Below are positions 5,957-12,618 of a stretch of 12,618 bases of DNA, in pieces. Under the pieces are notes generated by a model. It was not told the DNA's origin. It did not search any database and saw nothing but the letters and a program-made list of their open reading frames with translations. Source of the DNA: JAXDLW01 sp046262515. Lineage in GTDB: Bacteria; Chloroflexota; Dormibacteria; DASZGP01. Position numbers and translations under genes: made by a program. The DNA lies in assembly GCA_046262515.1 (NCBI GenBank), contig JBHEMP010000053.1, positions 1 through 12,618 on the forward strand, read 5' to 3'. Every line of letters begins with the position of its first letter. Within the stretch, counting starts at the first letter, position 1.

Positions 5957-7531
5957 GTGTTGAAGCGCCGGTTCGCTGAGCCCGTGGTCGTGGCGGCCCT
6001 CCTGGCCTTGCTGGGCGGGCTCCTTGTGTCCGAGGCCTGGGGCGACAGCCTGACCTATGACGAGGGCAGGTACATCCGCTCCGGCTACTGCGCCGTGCAG
6101 CGCGGCCTGGCGGACGTCGAGCCGGCCAACCCCCTGGGGTTCAAGCTGCTCGGCGGGCTCGGGCTGGCATTGTTCCATCCAGGCCGTGACGACAGCTGCG
6201 CCGGCCGCGACTATCGCCACCTTTTCGACGTACCGCCGGCCGGCCTGCGGCGCATGGTCTTTGCGGCTCGGCTGCCCGCGGTCGCGCTCACCCTGCTAGG
6301 CGTCCTGCTGGCCTTCGCCTGGGCTCGATCCATGCTTGGTCGCGCGCCGGCGCTGCTGACCCTGTCGCTGCTCGCCACCGAGCCCAACCTGCTCGGTCAC
6401 GGCCACCTGGTCACCGGCGACGTGCCCCTGGCGGTGGGCGCCCTGGGTTGCCTGGCCGCGCACTGGCGATGGTCGGAGACGCGGCGGCACCGCTGGCTGT
6501 TTGTTTCTGGCGTGGCCGTTGGGTTCGCCCTCCTCTCCAAGGCCAGTGCTCTCTACCTGCTGCCCATCCTTGGCGCGATCGGGCTTGTTCAGTGGCGGCT
6601 GGGCCGCAGCCGGGCGGTACAGGTGCTCAGCGTGCCGGCGTTCATCGCGGGCGTGGCCTGGCTGACGATGTGCGCGGCCTACCTGCCCTTCCGCGACCCG
6701 CTCGCCCCGCCAGGCGTCGCGGCGATGGCGACCTGGCTGGCACCTCCATCGTTCATCCACGGCCTGCGGTTTCAATTCACCCACGTCGCCGCCGGCGCCA
6801 CGTACAACTACCTGAACGGTGAAGTGCGTGTGGGCCGTGGCTTCTGGAGCTACTTTTTGGAGGCGCTCCTGCTCAAGAGCACGCTGGGCATGCTGGCGCT
6901 GTCGGTTTTCGCCCTGGTGGTGACCGCCAGGTCCAGGCTGACCGCGGGCTGGCTCTACCTCTGGTTGCCGGCGCTTGTCGTGCTGGCGGCCGCAACGTTG
7001 GGCGGCATTGATATCGGTGTGCGCTACCTGATGCCCCTTTACCCGCTGTTGGCGGTCGCGGCGGGGATACCGCTGGCCAGCGCCGCTGTGCCCCGGCGCA
7101 GGCGCACCGCGCTTGCGGTCTCAACGCTGGTCGTCCTCGCCGCCACTTCCAGCCTGCTCCACACACCTGGCCACATTGGCTATTTCAACGAGCTTGCCGG
7201 GTCCCGCCCTGAGCGGTACCTCGCCGACAGCAACCTCGACTGGGGCCAGGACGCCTGGCGGCTTCGCGACCGGGTCGGCGCCGGCAGTCCGCTGCGGGCG
7301 CTGTACTTCGGTGCGCTGCCGCTGGCCAGCTATGGCATAGAGGGTGCCCCGCTGACGGTGCGAGATTCCCCCTCCGCCGGCCCGGTGGCGGCGAGCCTCA
7401 CTGAGCTCACCTCCTATGGTCCCGAGGCCAGCGGTTACTTCGCCGCCCTGCGCGCGTGTGCGGGCCGGGTGACCCGCGTCGGCACGTCGATCCTGCTGGT
7501 GCCCGCAGGGCCTCCCGGACCCTGTCCATGA
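5957..7531 (+). CDS. GT-C membrane glycosyltransferase, PMT/ArnT (GT39-like) type
   Basis: The 524-residue multi-pass protein transfers a sugar from a polyprenyl-phosphate donor to an acceptor on the outer face of the membrane, judged by family. Seen: a first membrane helix (about 9-28), then an outside loop with TYDEG, where D35-E36 are the acidic pair typical of GT-C enzymes; LGHGHLVTGDVP (146-157) with D155 in the second family motif; and about ten hydrophobic segments up to residue 400. The tail has HIGYFNELAG (406-415) and YLADSNLDWGQD (421-432), a marker of bacterial PMT-2-type proteins. GTG 5957 or TTG 5960 starts it, and I see no good Shine-Dalgarno. The acceptor (protein, lipid or glycan) cannot be told. 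No other glycan genes are nearby. It is divergent from the HtrA operon and convergent with the kinase gene. Confidence 0.85.
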   Translation: MLKRRFAEPVVVAALLALLGGLLVSEAWGDSLTYDEGRYIRSGYCAVQRGLADVEPANPLGFKLLGGLGLALFHPGRDDSCAGRDYRHLFDVPPAGLRRMVFAARLPAVALTLLGVLLAFAWARSMLGRAPALLTLSLLATEPNLLGHGHLVTGDVPLAVGALGCLAAHWRWSETRRHRWLFVSGVAVGFALLSKASALYLLPILGAIGLVQWRLGRSRAVQVLSVPAFIAGVAWLTMCAAYLPFRDPLAPPGVAAMATWLAPPSFIHGLRFQFTHVAAGATYNYLNGEVRVGRGFWSYFLEALLLKSTLGMLALSVFALVVTARSRLTAGWLYLWLPALVVLAAATLGGIDIGVRYLMPLYPLLAVAAGIPLASAAVPRRRRTALAVSTLVVLAATSSLLHTPGHIGYFNELAGSRPERYLADSNLDWGQDAWRLRDRVGAGSPLRALYFGALPLASYGIEGAPLTVRDSPSAGPVAASLTELTSYGPEASGYFAALRACAGRVTRVGTSILLVPAGPPGPCP

Positions 7532-7553
7532 CCTGCAAGGGTCGCCTTTCAGG
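7532..7553. terminator. Stem-loop between convergent glycosyltransferase and kinase genes
   Basis: CCTGCAAGG (7532-7540) pairs with CCTTTCAGG (7545-7553) at eight of nine positions around a 4-base GTCG loop. It begins directly after the glycosyltransferase TGA and includes the kinase stop codon. It is well placed to end transcripts from both sides, although no T tract follows. Confidence 0.4.
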
Positions 7554-9009
7554 CCTGCGCCTGCTCCTCATTCCCGGGAAGGGTGATCCTCATCCGGGTG
7601 CCCTGCGGCGCATTGTCAAGGACCTCGAGCGTTCCGCCGTGGGCCGTGACGATGGCGTGACTGATGGCCAGTCCCAGCCCCGCCCCGCCACGGTCGCGGC
7701 TGCGTGACGGGTCAGCCCGAAAGAACCGCTGAAAGACGTGGTCGCGGGCCTCAGCGGGCATCCCCGGGCCCAGGTCACTGACCTCGACCGTTGCGCCGGG
7801 ACCGCCGCTGAGCTCAACCCGTGCCGGCGTCCCCGCCGGGGTGTGCGTGCGGACGTTGGCCAGCAGGTTGTCGAGGACCTGGCGCAGCCTCACCTCGTCG
7901 CCGGGGATGCTCACCGTCTCCGGCGGCGCGACGACCGTGATCTCCCGGTCCGGCTCGACCGCCCGAGCGGCGCCCACGGCGTCGTCGACGATGGCCGTCA
8001 GGTCGATGGAGCGGCGCTCCAGCGGGCGTCCCTCGTCCAGGCGCGCCAGGAGCAGTAGGTCATCCACCAGCACCCCCATCCGCGCGCCCTCCTCCTCGAT
8101 CCGCAGCATTACCTTGGCCAGGTCGTCGGGCTTGTTCGCCGCACCACGGCGGAATAGTTCGGCGTATCCGCGGATGGAGGTGAGCGGGGTGCGCAGTTCG
8201 TGCGACGCATCCGCGAGGAAGCGCCTGAGGCGTTGCTCAGACGCCTCCTTCTCCTCGAAGGCCGACTCAATCTGTCCCAGCATGCCGTTGAGCGCCAGGC
8301 CGAGGCGACCCACCTCCGTGCGTGGGTCCGCCCGGCGCACACGCTGCCCCAGGTCTCCCGCGGCGATGGCGCCCGCGGTCGCCTCGATCTCTCTCAGCGG
8401 TCGCAGGCCGACGCGGACCAGCACGAGGCCGGCCCCGGTTGCGCCGCCCAGGACGGCGAGGGTGACCAGCAGTTCGATCAACAGCAGCTGGTTGAGCGTG
8501 TCTCGCACGTCCGCAAGGGGCAGCGCCACCACCATCTGCAGGTTGCCCGCCGAGGATGGGATCAGCCATTCATGCACCCGGTAGGCCGGCCCGTCGGACT
8601 GCCGTCCCGCGACCGTAAACGCGACCGGGTTGGGGCAAACCTGCGTCCCGCAGGTCGGTGCGGCGGGAAGGCGGTCCGGGAGAGCCGGGGCCGTGCCGAC
8701 GGTCTGCCCGAGGGGGCCCACGTTGCAGGTGAGCAGCGCGTTGTTGCCGGCGTCCCGGATCTCGGTGTAGTTGGAGGTGTTGTTGACGGCGCAGATCGGC
8801 CGGTCCCGCCCACCGTCGAACCCCCCGGCCCCGCGGCGATCGCGACCGAAGGCACTCTGCAGCACGGGGTCGCGGAGGCTGTCGATCTGGCTGTCCACCC
8901 TCCCCACCAGGAATGAGTGCAGGGCTTCGTAGGTGGTGACATCGGCCACCAGCAGGCCGGCGAAAACGACGATGGAAAGGGCCAGGAGCAGGCGGCCCCG
9001 GAGGGACAT
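7549..9009 (-). CDS. Membrane sensor histidine kinase (HAMP-HisKA-HATPase)
   Basis: The start is ATG 9009, two bases after the regulator stop, with AGGGG 6 bases upstream; this gives 486 residues. An earlier in-frame start would lie inside the regulator gene. Order: membrane helix about 7-28; extracytoplasmic domain about 29-172 with four cysteines (73, 95, 120, 125); helix about 174-198; HAMP about 199-250; HisKA with FLADASHELRTPLTSIRGYA and phospho-acceptor H270; ATPase with N box DNLLANVRTHTP (380-391), G1 SDLGPGMP (411-418) and G2 GGAGLGLAIS (441-450). It autophosphorylates on H270 and passes phosphate to the regulator encoded just upstream. The layout resembles actinobacterial MprB/TrcS-type kinases. 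The signal is unknown; the cysteines could form disulfides and report redox or folding state. It ends near a convergent glycosyltransferase. Confidence 0.94.
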   Translation of the reverse strand: MSLRGRLLLALSIVVFAGLLVADVTTYEALHSFLVGRVDSQIDSLRDPVLQSAFGRDRRGAGGFDGGRDRPICAVNNTSNYTEIRDAGNNALLTCNVGPLGQTVGTAPALPDRLPAAPTCGTQVCPNPVAFTVAGRQSDGPAYRVHEWLIPSSAGNLQMVVALPLADVRDTLNQLLLIELLVTLAVLGGATGAGLVLVRVGLRPLREIEATAGAIAAGDLGQRVRRADPRTEVGRLGLALNGMLGQIESAFEEKEASEQRLRRFLADASHELRTPLTSIRGYAELFRRGAANKPDDLAKVMLRIEEEGARMGVLVDDLLLLARLDEGRPLERRSIDLTAIVDDAVGAARAVEPDREITVVAPPETVSIPGDEVRLRQVLDNLLANVRTHTPAGTPARVELSGGPGATVEVSDLGPGMPAEARDHVFQRFFRADPSRSRDRGGAGLGLAISHAIVTAHGGTLEVLDNAPQGTRMRITLPGNEEQAQA

Positions 9010-9011
9010 TG

Positions 9012-9728
9012 TCAGCCCCTGGCCGTCTTCAGCACGTATCCGACCCCGCGAACGGTGTGGATCAACTGTGGTCCGAGGGGATCCAGTTTCTTCCGCAGGT
9101 AGCTGATGTACGTCTCGGCGACGTTGGGGTCGCCGCCGAAGTCGTACTGCCACACGTGGTCCAGGATCTGGTGCTTGCTGAGGACGCGGCGGGGGTTGAG
9201 CATGAGGTATCGCAGCAGCTTGAACTCGGTGGCGGAGAGCTGGATCTCCTGGCCGCCCCGGGTCACCTCCCGGCTGTCCTCGTCCATCTCCAGGTCGGCG
9301 AAGCGAAGCGGCCCGCCCTCCCGGGTGGGGAGCGTGCGACGCAGGATCGCGCGGGCACGGGCGATCAACTCGTCGAGGCTGAAGGGCTTGCTCACGTAGT
9401 CATCGCCACCCACCGTCAGCCCCGCGACCTTGTCCTCGGTGGCGTCGCGGGCGGTGAGAAAGAGGACGGGAACGCGGATTCCCTCGGCGCGGATGCGGCG
9501 CGTGACCTCGAGGCCGTCGAAGTCCGGCAGCATCACGTCCAGCACCACGAGGTCCGGGCGATTCGAGCGGATGGCCCCAACCGCCGAGCGGCCATCGCCG
9601 GCCTCGAATACCTGGAAGCCCTCGTATCGCAGCGCGGTGCCGACAAGCTCGCGGATATAGACCTCGTCGTCCACGACCAGCACCCGCTGGGGGGAGCCGG
9701 CGTCCGGGCGGTTATCTGTGGGGGTCAT
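9012..9728 (-). CDS. OmpR/PhoB-family response regulator
   Basis: The 238-residue protein has a receiver domain (about 14-132) with acidic pair D20-D21, phospho-acceptor D64 (VVLDVMLPDFDG), T92 (LTARD) and K114 (SKPFSLDE). A winged-helix DNA-binding domain (about 140-236) follows, with LSATEFKLLRYL (164-175), the recognition-helix region NVAETYISYLRKKLD (202-216) and the wing TVRGVGYVLK (225-234). It is closest in style to TrcR/MprA-type regulators. The kinase gene follows after two bases, so they form one operon. The ATG at 9728 has no clear Shine-Dalgarno, and a possible -10 sits so close that the message may lack a leader. OmpR-family proteins bind tandem half-sites about 11 bases apart, and such an array lies directly upstream (9753-9807), suggesting autoregulation. 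Confidence 0.95.
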   Translation of the reverse strand: MTPTDNRPDAGSPQRVLVVDDEVYIRELVGTALRYEGFQVFEAGDGRSAVGAIRSNRPDLVVLDVMLPDFDGLEVTRRIRAEGIRVPVLFLTARDATEDKVAGLTVGGDDYVSKPFSLDELIARARAILRRTLPTREGGPLRFADLEMDEDSREVTRGGQEIQLSATEFKLLRYLMLNPRRVLSKHQILDHVWQYDFGGDPNVAETYISYLRKKLDPLGPQLIHTVRGVGYVLKTARG

Positions 9729-9737
9729 TCGATGCTG

Positions 9738-9743
9738 ACTATC
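9738..9743 (-). promoter_or_regulatory. Possible -10 element of the response-regulator gene
   Basis: The minus strand reads GATAGT (4 of 6 matches to TATAAT) 9 bases before the ATG at 9728. Transcription would then begin at or within a base or two of the start codon, giving a leaderless message, which fits the missing Shine-Dalgarno. The -35 position (GGACAA) matches poorly, as expected if an activator helps. Weak evidence. Confidence 0.25.
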
Positions 9744-9752
9744 GCAGCCGTG

Positions 9753-9807
9753 ACTGTGGGTTGTCCGGCAAAAGCCTGTGAGTCGCCTGTGAGTGGCGAC
9801 TCACAGG
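9753..9807. promoter_or_regulatory. Phased 11-base repeat array, candidate response-regulator operator
   Basis: Two adjacent direct repeats, CCTGTGAGTCG (9775-9785) and CCTGTGAGTGG (9786-9796), are followed immediately by the exact reverse complement of the first, CGACTCACAGG (9797-9807). A weaker copy, ACTGTGGGTTG (9753-9763, 8/11), lies exactly 22 bases before the first. The spacing of 11 and 22 bases puts the copies on one helix face, as expected for OmpR-family dimers binding head to tail. It lies in the gap shared by the regulator gene and the divergent LVIVD gene, so it may control both. In RNA, 9786-9807 can form a 9-base-pair hairpin with a GGCG loop, so a role in the LVIVD message is also possible. 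Confidence 0.6.
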
Positions 9808-9828
9808 AGCGCGTGGTCGAATATCCGG

Positions 9829-11310
9829 GTGTCCATCCGCGCGGCCACCCTCGCTCTGTGCGCGCTGATCGTGCTGCTGCCGGCGCCGCGCACGGTACTC
9901 GCTGACACCGGTGCGCTAACGGTGGTGGGCAGCGCCTCCCTCGGGGACAGGGGGATGAATGCTGCCCTGGCGATCGCCTCCCACTGCGCGTGGGTCGGAA
10001 GCCGCAACGACGCGCCGGTCCAGGTCGTGGATATTTCCGATCCCACGTCTCCCCGGCGGGTCGGTGCGCTGCCCGGCCGAAGCGGGAGTACACCACGGGA
10101 GGTACGCGCCGACCCCGACGCGCATGTCCTGGTCGTGCTCTACTACCGCCTCGGCAGCCTCGGGCCTAATCGCCTCGACATCTACCGCTGGGGCGCGGAC
10201 TGCGGCGCGGCGGCCATGGTGGGTGGCTATGACTTCGGGGGTGCGTCCCCCCACGAGTTCTTCCTCTGGAGAGACCCGGCGCGGGCCGGCCGAACATTGC
10301 TGTACACGACCATGTTCGCCTCCGCCTCGGAGGCGCTCGAGGTGATCGACATTTCCGACCCCGCTGTTCCCCGGCGGCTGGGCGGCTGGGTGGTTCCCGC
10401 CGGCTACGGAAATGCCCCACTGCACTCCATCGCCCTCAGCGCCGACGGCGGCACTGCCATTCTTTCGCTTTGGACCGGTGGGCTGGTGGTCGCCGACGTG
10501 TCCGCCTTCGCCGCCGGCAGCCCCGCGCCGGTCCTGCGTCTCCTGACCCCGCCAGGGGCGGCCTTCCGGACCGCCCCTGGGAACGTTCACAGTGTGGTTC
10601 CCCTTGCGTCGGGCTCACGCGTCCTGACCACCGATGAGCGCTACCCCGCGCCCTTCGGCCCGGGGTGTCCATCCGGGGTGGCACACGTCGTGGACGTGCA
10701 GGACCCTGCCCGGCCGATTGCGCTGTCCACACTGTCGGTTCCCGAAAACGCTCCCGCCGCCTGCGCCAGGGATCCCCGTCAGACGTGGAGCAGCCACAAC
10801 GCAACGGTCCTTGCCGACCTCGCATTCATCACGTGGTACAGCGCGGGCGTTGAGGTCTTCTCGCTTGACGATCCAGTCACGCCGCTGCGGGTCGCGGAAC
10901 TGCGGCCCGCCGGCGGCCACCCGGCGCAGCGCGACCTCCAGTTGGGCACCACCGACACCCTCGCCTGGAGCTACCCGGTGATCGACGGCGGCCTGGTGTA
11001 CGTGGTCGACATAAACCAGGGTCTGCTGGTCCTGCGTTACACCGGCCCGCATTCGGACGAGGTCGCGCAGGTCGCGTTCCGGGAGGGCAACAGCAACGTC
11101 GGCGTCGGCCCCGCCACCTCACCGGCGGCCTCGGCACCGGCCACCACCCTCCCCACGGCCTCGCCGTCGGGGCGCGCGCCAGGTCCGGGGTCGCTCCCGC
11201 GCGCCCCTGGCCCCGGGACCCTGTCAGAGGTTCTCCTGCTGGTCGTTGCCATCGTCCTGACCGCCGCTGCCGTTGGCGGGACAGCGCTGGCGCGGCGTCG
11301 GCGAGGCTGA
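9829..11310 (+). CDS. Exported LVIVD-repeat beta-propeller protein with C-terminal membrane anchor
   Basis: From GTG 9829 the protein has 493 residues: a basic start, a hydrophobic core and a VLA cleavage site before DTG form a standard signal peptide. An earlier GTG at 9793 lies inside the operator array and adds 12 unneeded residues, so I prefer 9829, though neither start has a well-spaced Shine-Dalgarno. The body has at least four LVIVD-type units, seen as VQVVDISDPTSPRRVG, LEVIDISDPAVPRRLG, AHVVDVQDPARPIALS and VEVFSLDDPVTPLRVA, spread through the domain as propeller blades. Histidines recur at similar blade positions (SPHEF, PLHSIA, NVHSVV, SSHNAT). A Pro/Ala/Ser/Gly-rich linker, a membrane helix (about 24 residues) and the tail RRRRG end it, so the propeller is tethered outside the membrane. 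No LPxTG motif is seen. LVIVD proteins have no settled function; binding of proteins, glycans or metal is possible. Confidence 0.85.
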   Translation: MSIRAATLALCALIVLLPAPRTVLADTGALTVVGSASLGDRGMNAALAIASHCAWVGSRNDAPVQVVDISDPTSPRRVGALPGRSGSTPREVRADPDAHVLVVLYYRLGSLGPNRLDIYRWGADCGAAAMVGGYDFGGASPHEFFLWRDPARAGRTLLYTTMFASASEALEVIDISDPAVPRRLGGWVVPAGYGNAPLHSIALSADGGTAILSLWTGGLVVADVSAFAAGSPAPVLRLLTPPGAAFRTAPGNVHSVVPLASGSRVLTTDERYPAPFGPGCPSGVAHVVDVQDPARPIALSTLSVPENAPAACARDPRQTWSSHNATVLADLAFITWYSAGVEVFSLDDPVTPLRVAELRPAGGHPAQRDLQLGTTDTLAWSYPVIDGGLVYVVDINQGLLVLRYTGPHSDEVAQVAFREGNSNVGVGPATSPAASAPATTLPTASPSGRAPGPGSLPRAPGPGTLSEVLLLVVAIVLTAAAVGGTALARRRRG

Positions 11311-11314
11311 ATCG

Positions 11315-11959
11315 CTATCGAAGCTTGTCCGGCAGCTCCATGGTGGGTTGGATGAGGAAGATCCAGATGTCCCAGGCGGCGTGGCTCACGACCTGCGACG
11401 CCATGCTGCCCTCGAAGAGCCACTGCAAACTCCAGTAGGCCCCCGCGATCCCGGCAGCCCCGAAGAGGGTGAAATTGCGGGTCACCAGGTGAACCGCCCC
11501 GTAGATCGTGGCGCCGACGGCGTTGCCTTTCACCGGCCCGAGTTCCTGGGCCAGGTAGCTGTTTACCAGGCCTCGCCAGAAGAGTTCCTCGCCGGGGGCG
11601 ATGAGGAGGGCCAGGGCCAGGGCGATGAACTTGCTGTCGGAGAGGTTTCGACGGAGGTAGATGTCCTCGATGTCCTGCGCTCCGCCGGGGATGACCTTGC
11701 GGGCCACGCGGTCGCCGACCTGGAAGACACCATAGAGCCCGACAGCGGTGCCCAGCCCAACCGCCAGGTCCCTGGGCCGGACCCGAGTTTTGCGCAGTTC
11801 GGGGTTCGCGTAGAGCGCGAAGAGCCCAAGCGAACCAACCCCCGCCGCCATGGTCTCCCAGAAGCGCTGCTTGCGGCTGAACGCGACCGTCCAGAGCGCG
11901 GTGGCGGCGGTCATCCCGGTCGCGAAATCCCGGCCGCGGATGCGCGCCGGCTGCGCCAT
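11315..11959 (-). CDS. CPBP-family intramembrane metalloprotease
   Basis: From ATG 11959 the protein has 214 residues with several hydrophobic segments. The CPBP (Abi/Rce1-like) active-site motifs are present: E124-E125 in GEELFWRG with R129, then H157 in YGAVHL, and H193 in SHAAWD. These residues bind the catalytic metal or water inside the membrane. Family members cleave prenylated or membrane proteins, or act in peptide maturation and immunity; which applies here is unknown. A GTG one codon earlier is possible. The start overlaps the stop of the prenyltransferase gene (TGATG), so the two are translationally coupled. The gene converges on the LVIVD gene with only four bases between stops and no room for a separate terminator. 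Confidence 0.85.
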   Translation of the reverse strand: MAQPARIRGRDFATGMTAATALWTVAFSRKQRFWETMAAGVGSLGLFALYANPELRKTRVRPRDLAVGLGTAVGLYGVFQVGDRVARKVIPGGAQDIEDIYLRRNLSDSKFIALALALLIAPGEELFWRGLVNSYLAQELGPVKGNAVGATIYGAVHLVTRNFTLFGAAGIAGAYWSLQWLFEGSMASQVVSHAAWDIWIFLIQPTMELPDKLR

Positions 11960-12618
11960 CACGGCAGCGTCCGGGTGAGCAAGATCCCCAGTACCAGCAA
12001 CACGCCGAAGGTCGCGTGCAGGCGTGCCGTCCGCAGGTCGATCATGTTGATCTCGCCGATGCTGCCGATGGAGGCGCGCTCAGCGCTGCGAAGAAGGACC
12101 CACCCCGCCGGCAGGCTCAGCATCGCGAGCAGCGAGAGGGTAGGCAGCACGCCCACCATGACGCCCACCGCCAGGGCCAGGTACGCGCCTATGACGAGCC
12201 CGGCATATGCGCGGTAGGCGGCGGTTTTCCCCGCGCGACCGGAGTACGTGCTGAACCCCAGTCGCGTGTCCTCAGCGATATCCCGCCACTCGTTGCCGTG
12301 CAGGATGGCGGTGACCAGCAGCCCCGCGGGCACCGCGAAGACCACAATCCGCCAGTCGAAGGTACCGGTCGCCGCGAAGTAGCCACCCACGGTCATCAGC
12401 ACCCCCATCAGCAGGAAGACCAGCGGGATACCCAGGGCGCGGTACTTGTACTGGAACGGAGGGGCGGTGTAGAAGTAGCCGCCGAGGACCCCCAGCAGGC
12501 CCAGCGCGAGCATGAAGGGCCCGCGCACCGCGACCAGGTAGAGGCCCAGCGCGATGGTCAGGGCGAAGAGGAAATACGCCAGCCCCAACGCCTCCCGTTC
12601 GCTGATGCCGCCCTGGAC
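11959..12618 (-). CDS. UbiA-family prenyltransferase, MenA-like (5'-truncated by the window)
   Basis: The C-terminal 219 residues are present and the frame runs off the right edge. The fragment has about six hydrophobic segments. It contains YFYTAPPFQYKYRALGIP (48-65 of the fragment), close to the MenA pattern after the fourth helix, and HGNEWRDIAEDTRLGFST (107-124), the second Asp-rich, Mg-diphosphate-binding motif of UbiA enzymes (N-x-x-R-D-x-x-x-D). The first Asp-rich motif should lie outside the window. These enzymes attach a polyprenyl chain to an aromatic ring; MenA makes demethylmenaquinone. Without the first half and the neighbours, other UbiA roles cannot be excluded. It is coupled to the CPBP protease gene downstream. 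Confidence 0.85.
   Translation of the reverse strand, partial: VQGGISEREALGLAYFLFALTIALGLYLVAVRGPFMLALGLLGVLGGYFYTAPPFQYKYRALGIPLVFLLMGVLMTVGGYFAATGTFDWRIVVFAVPAGLLVTAILHGNEWRDIAEDTRLGFSTYSGRAGKTAAYRAYAGLVIGAYLALAVGVMVGVLPTLSLLAMLSLPAGWVLLRSAERASIGSIGEINMIDLRTARLHATFGVLLVLGILLTRTLP

Noticed and set aside
9009..9153. A longer start for the kinase inside the regulator gene
   Set aside because: The extra 48 residues are antiparallel-frame noise from the regulator's 3' end; ATG 9009 has AGGGG at 6 bases and begins a normal membrane anchor.
11292..11320. A terminator between the LVIVD and CPBP genes
   Set aside because: The only inverted pair is GCGA/TCGC with a weak stem, and the stops are four bases apart.

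Overview
The window is GC-rich bacterial chromosome that uses many GTG and TTG starts. It encodes a lipobox-bearing HtrA protease, an OmpR-type two-component system and a MenA-like prenyltransferase. There are no mobile elements, rRNA, tRNA or CRISPR arrays that I can recognise. The overall style suggests a high-GC soil-type lineage such as Chloroflexota/Ca. Dormibacterota or an actinobacterial relative. That placement is a weak guess, because no marker gene is complete here.

Layout. Positions 2-148 hold the 3' end of gyrA on the + strand. A gene-free spacer (149-571) with several stem-loops follows. A compact minus-strand operon then runs leftward from 5812 to 572: lipoprotein HtrA protease, MoxR AAA+ ATPase, DUF58 protein, BatA-like von Willebrand A membrane protein, and an exported PQQ-type sugar dehydrogenase. 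The last four genes overlap end to start by 11, 4 and about 22 bases. Divergent from it is a GT-C membrane glycosyltransferase of the PMT/ArnT (GT39-like) type (5957-7531, +). This converges on a sensor kinase/OmpR-family response-regulator pair (9728-7549, -). Divergent from the regulator is an exported, membrane-tethered LVIVD-repeat beta-propeller protein (9829-11310, +). That gene converges, with a 4-base gap, on a coupled pair on the minus strand: a UbiA/MenA-like prenyltransferase (cut by the window edge) and a CPBP-family intramembrane protease.

How it may work together. MoxR-DUF58-VWA is a widespread chaperone-like module that acts on membrane or exported proteins. Here it is led by an envelope HtrA protease and followed by an exported dehydrogenase, which points to cell-envelope quality control or maturation. 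The most notable signal is an 11-base element, CCTGTGAGTCG. It occurs as phased direct and inverted copies between the response regulator and the LVIVD gene, and once more (10/11 match) in the promoter region of the htrA operon. This suggests that the two-component system controls itself, the LVIVD protein and the HtrA-MoxR operon as one envelope-stress regulon. The link is inferred from sequence only.
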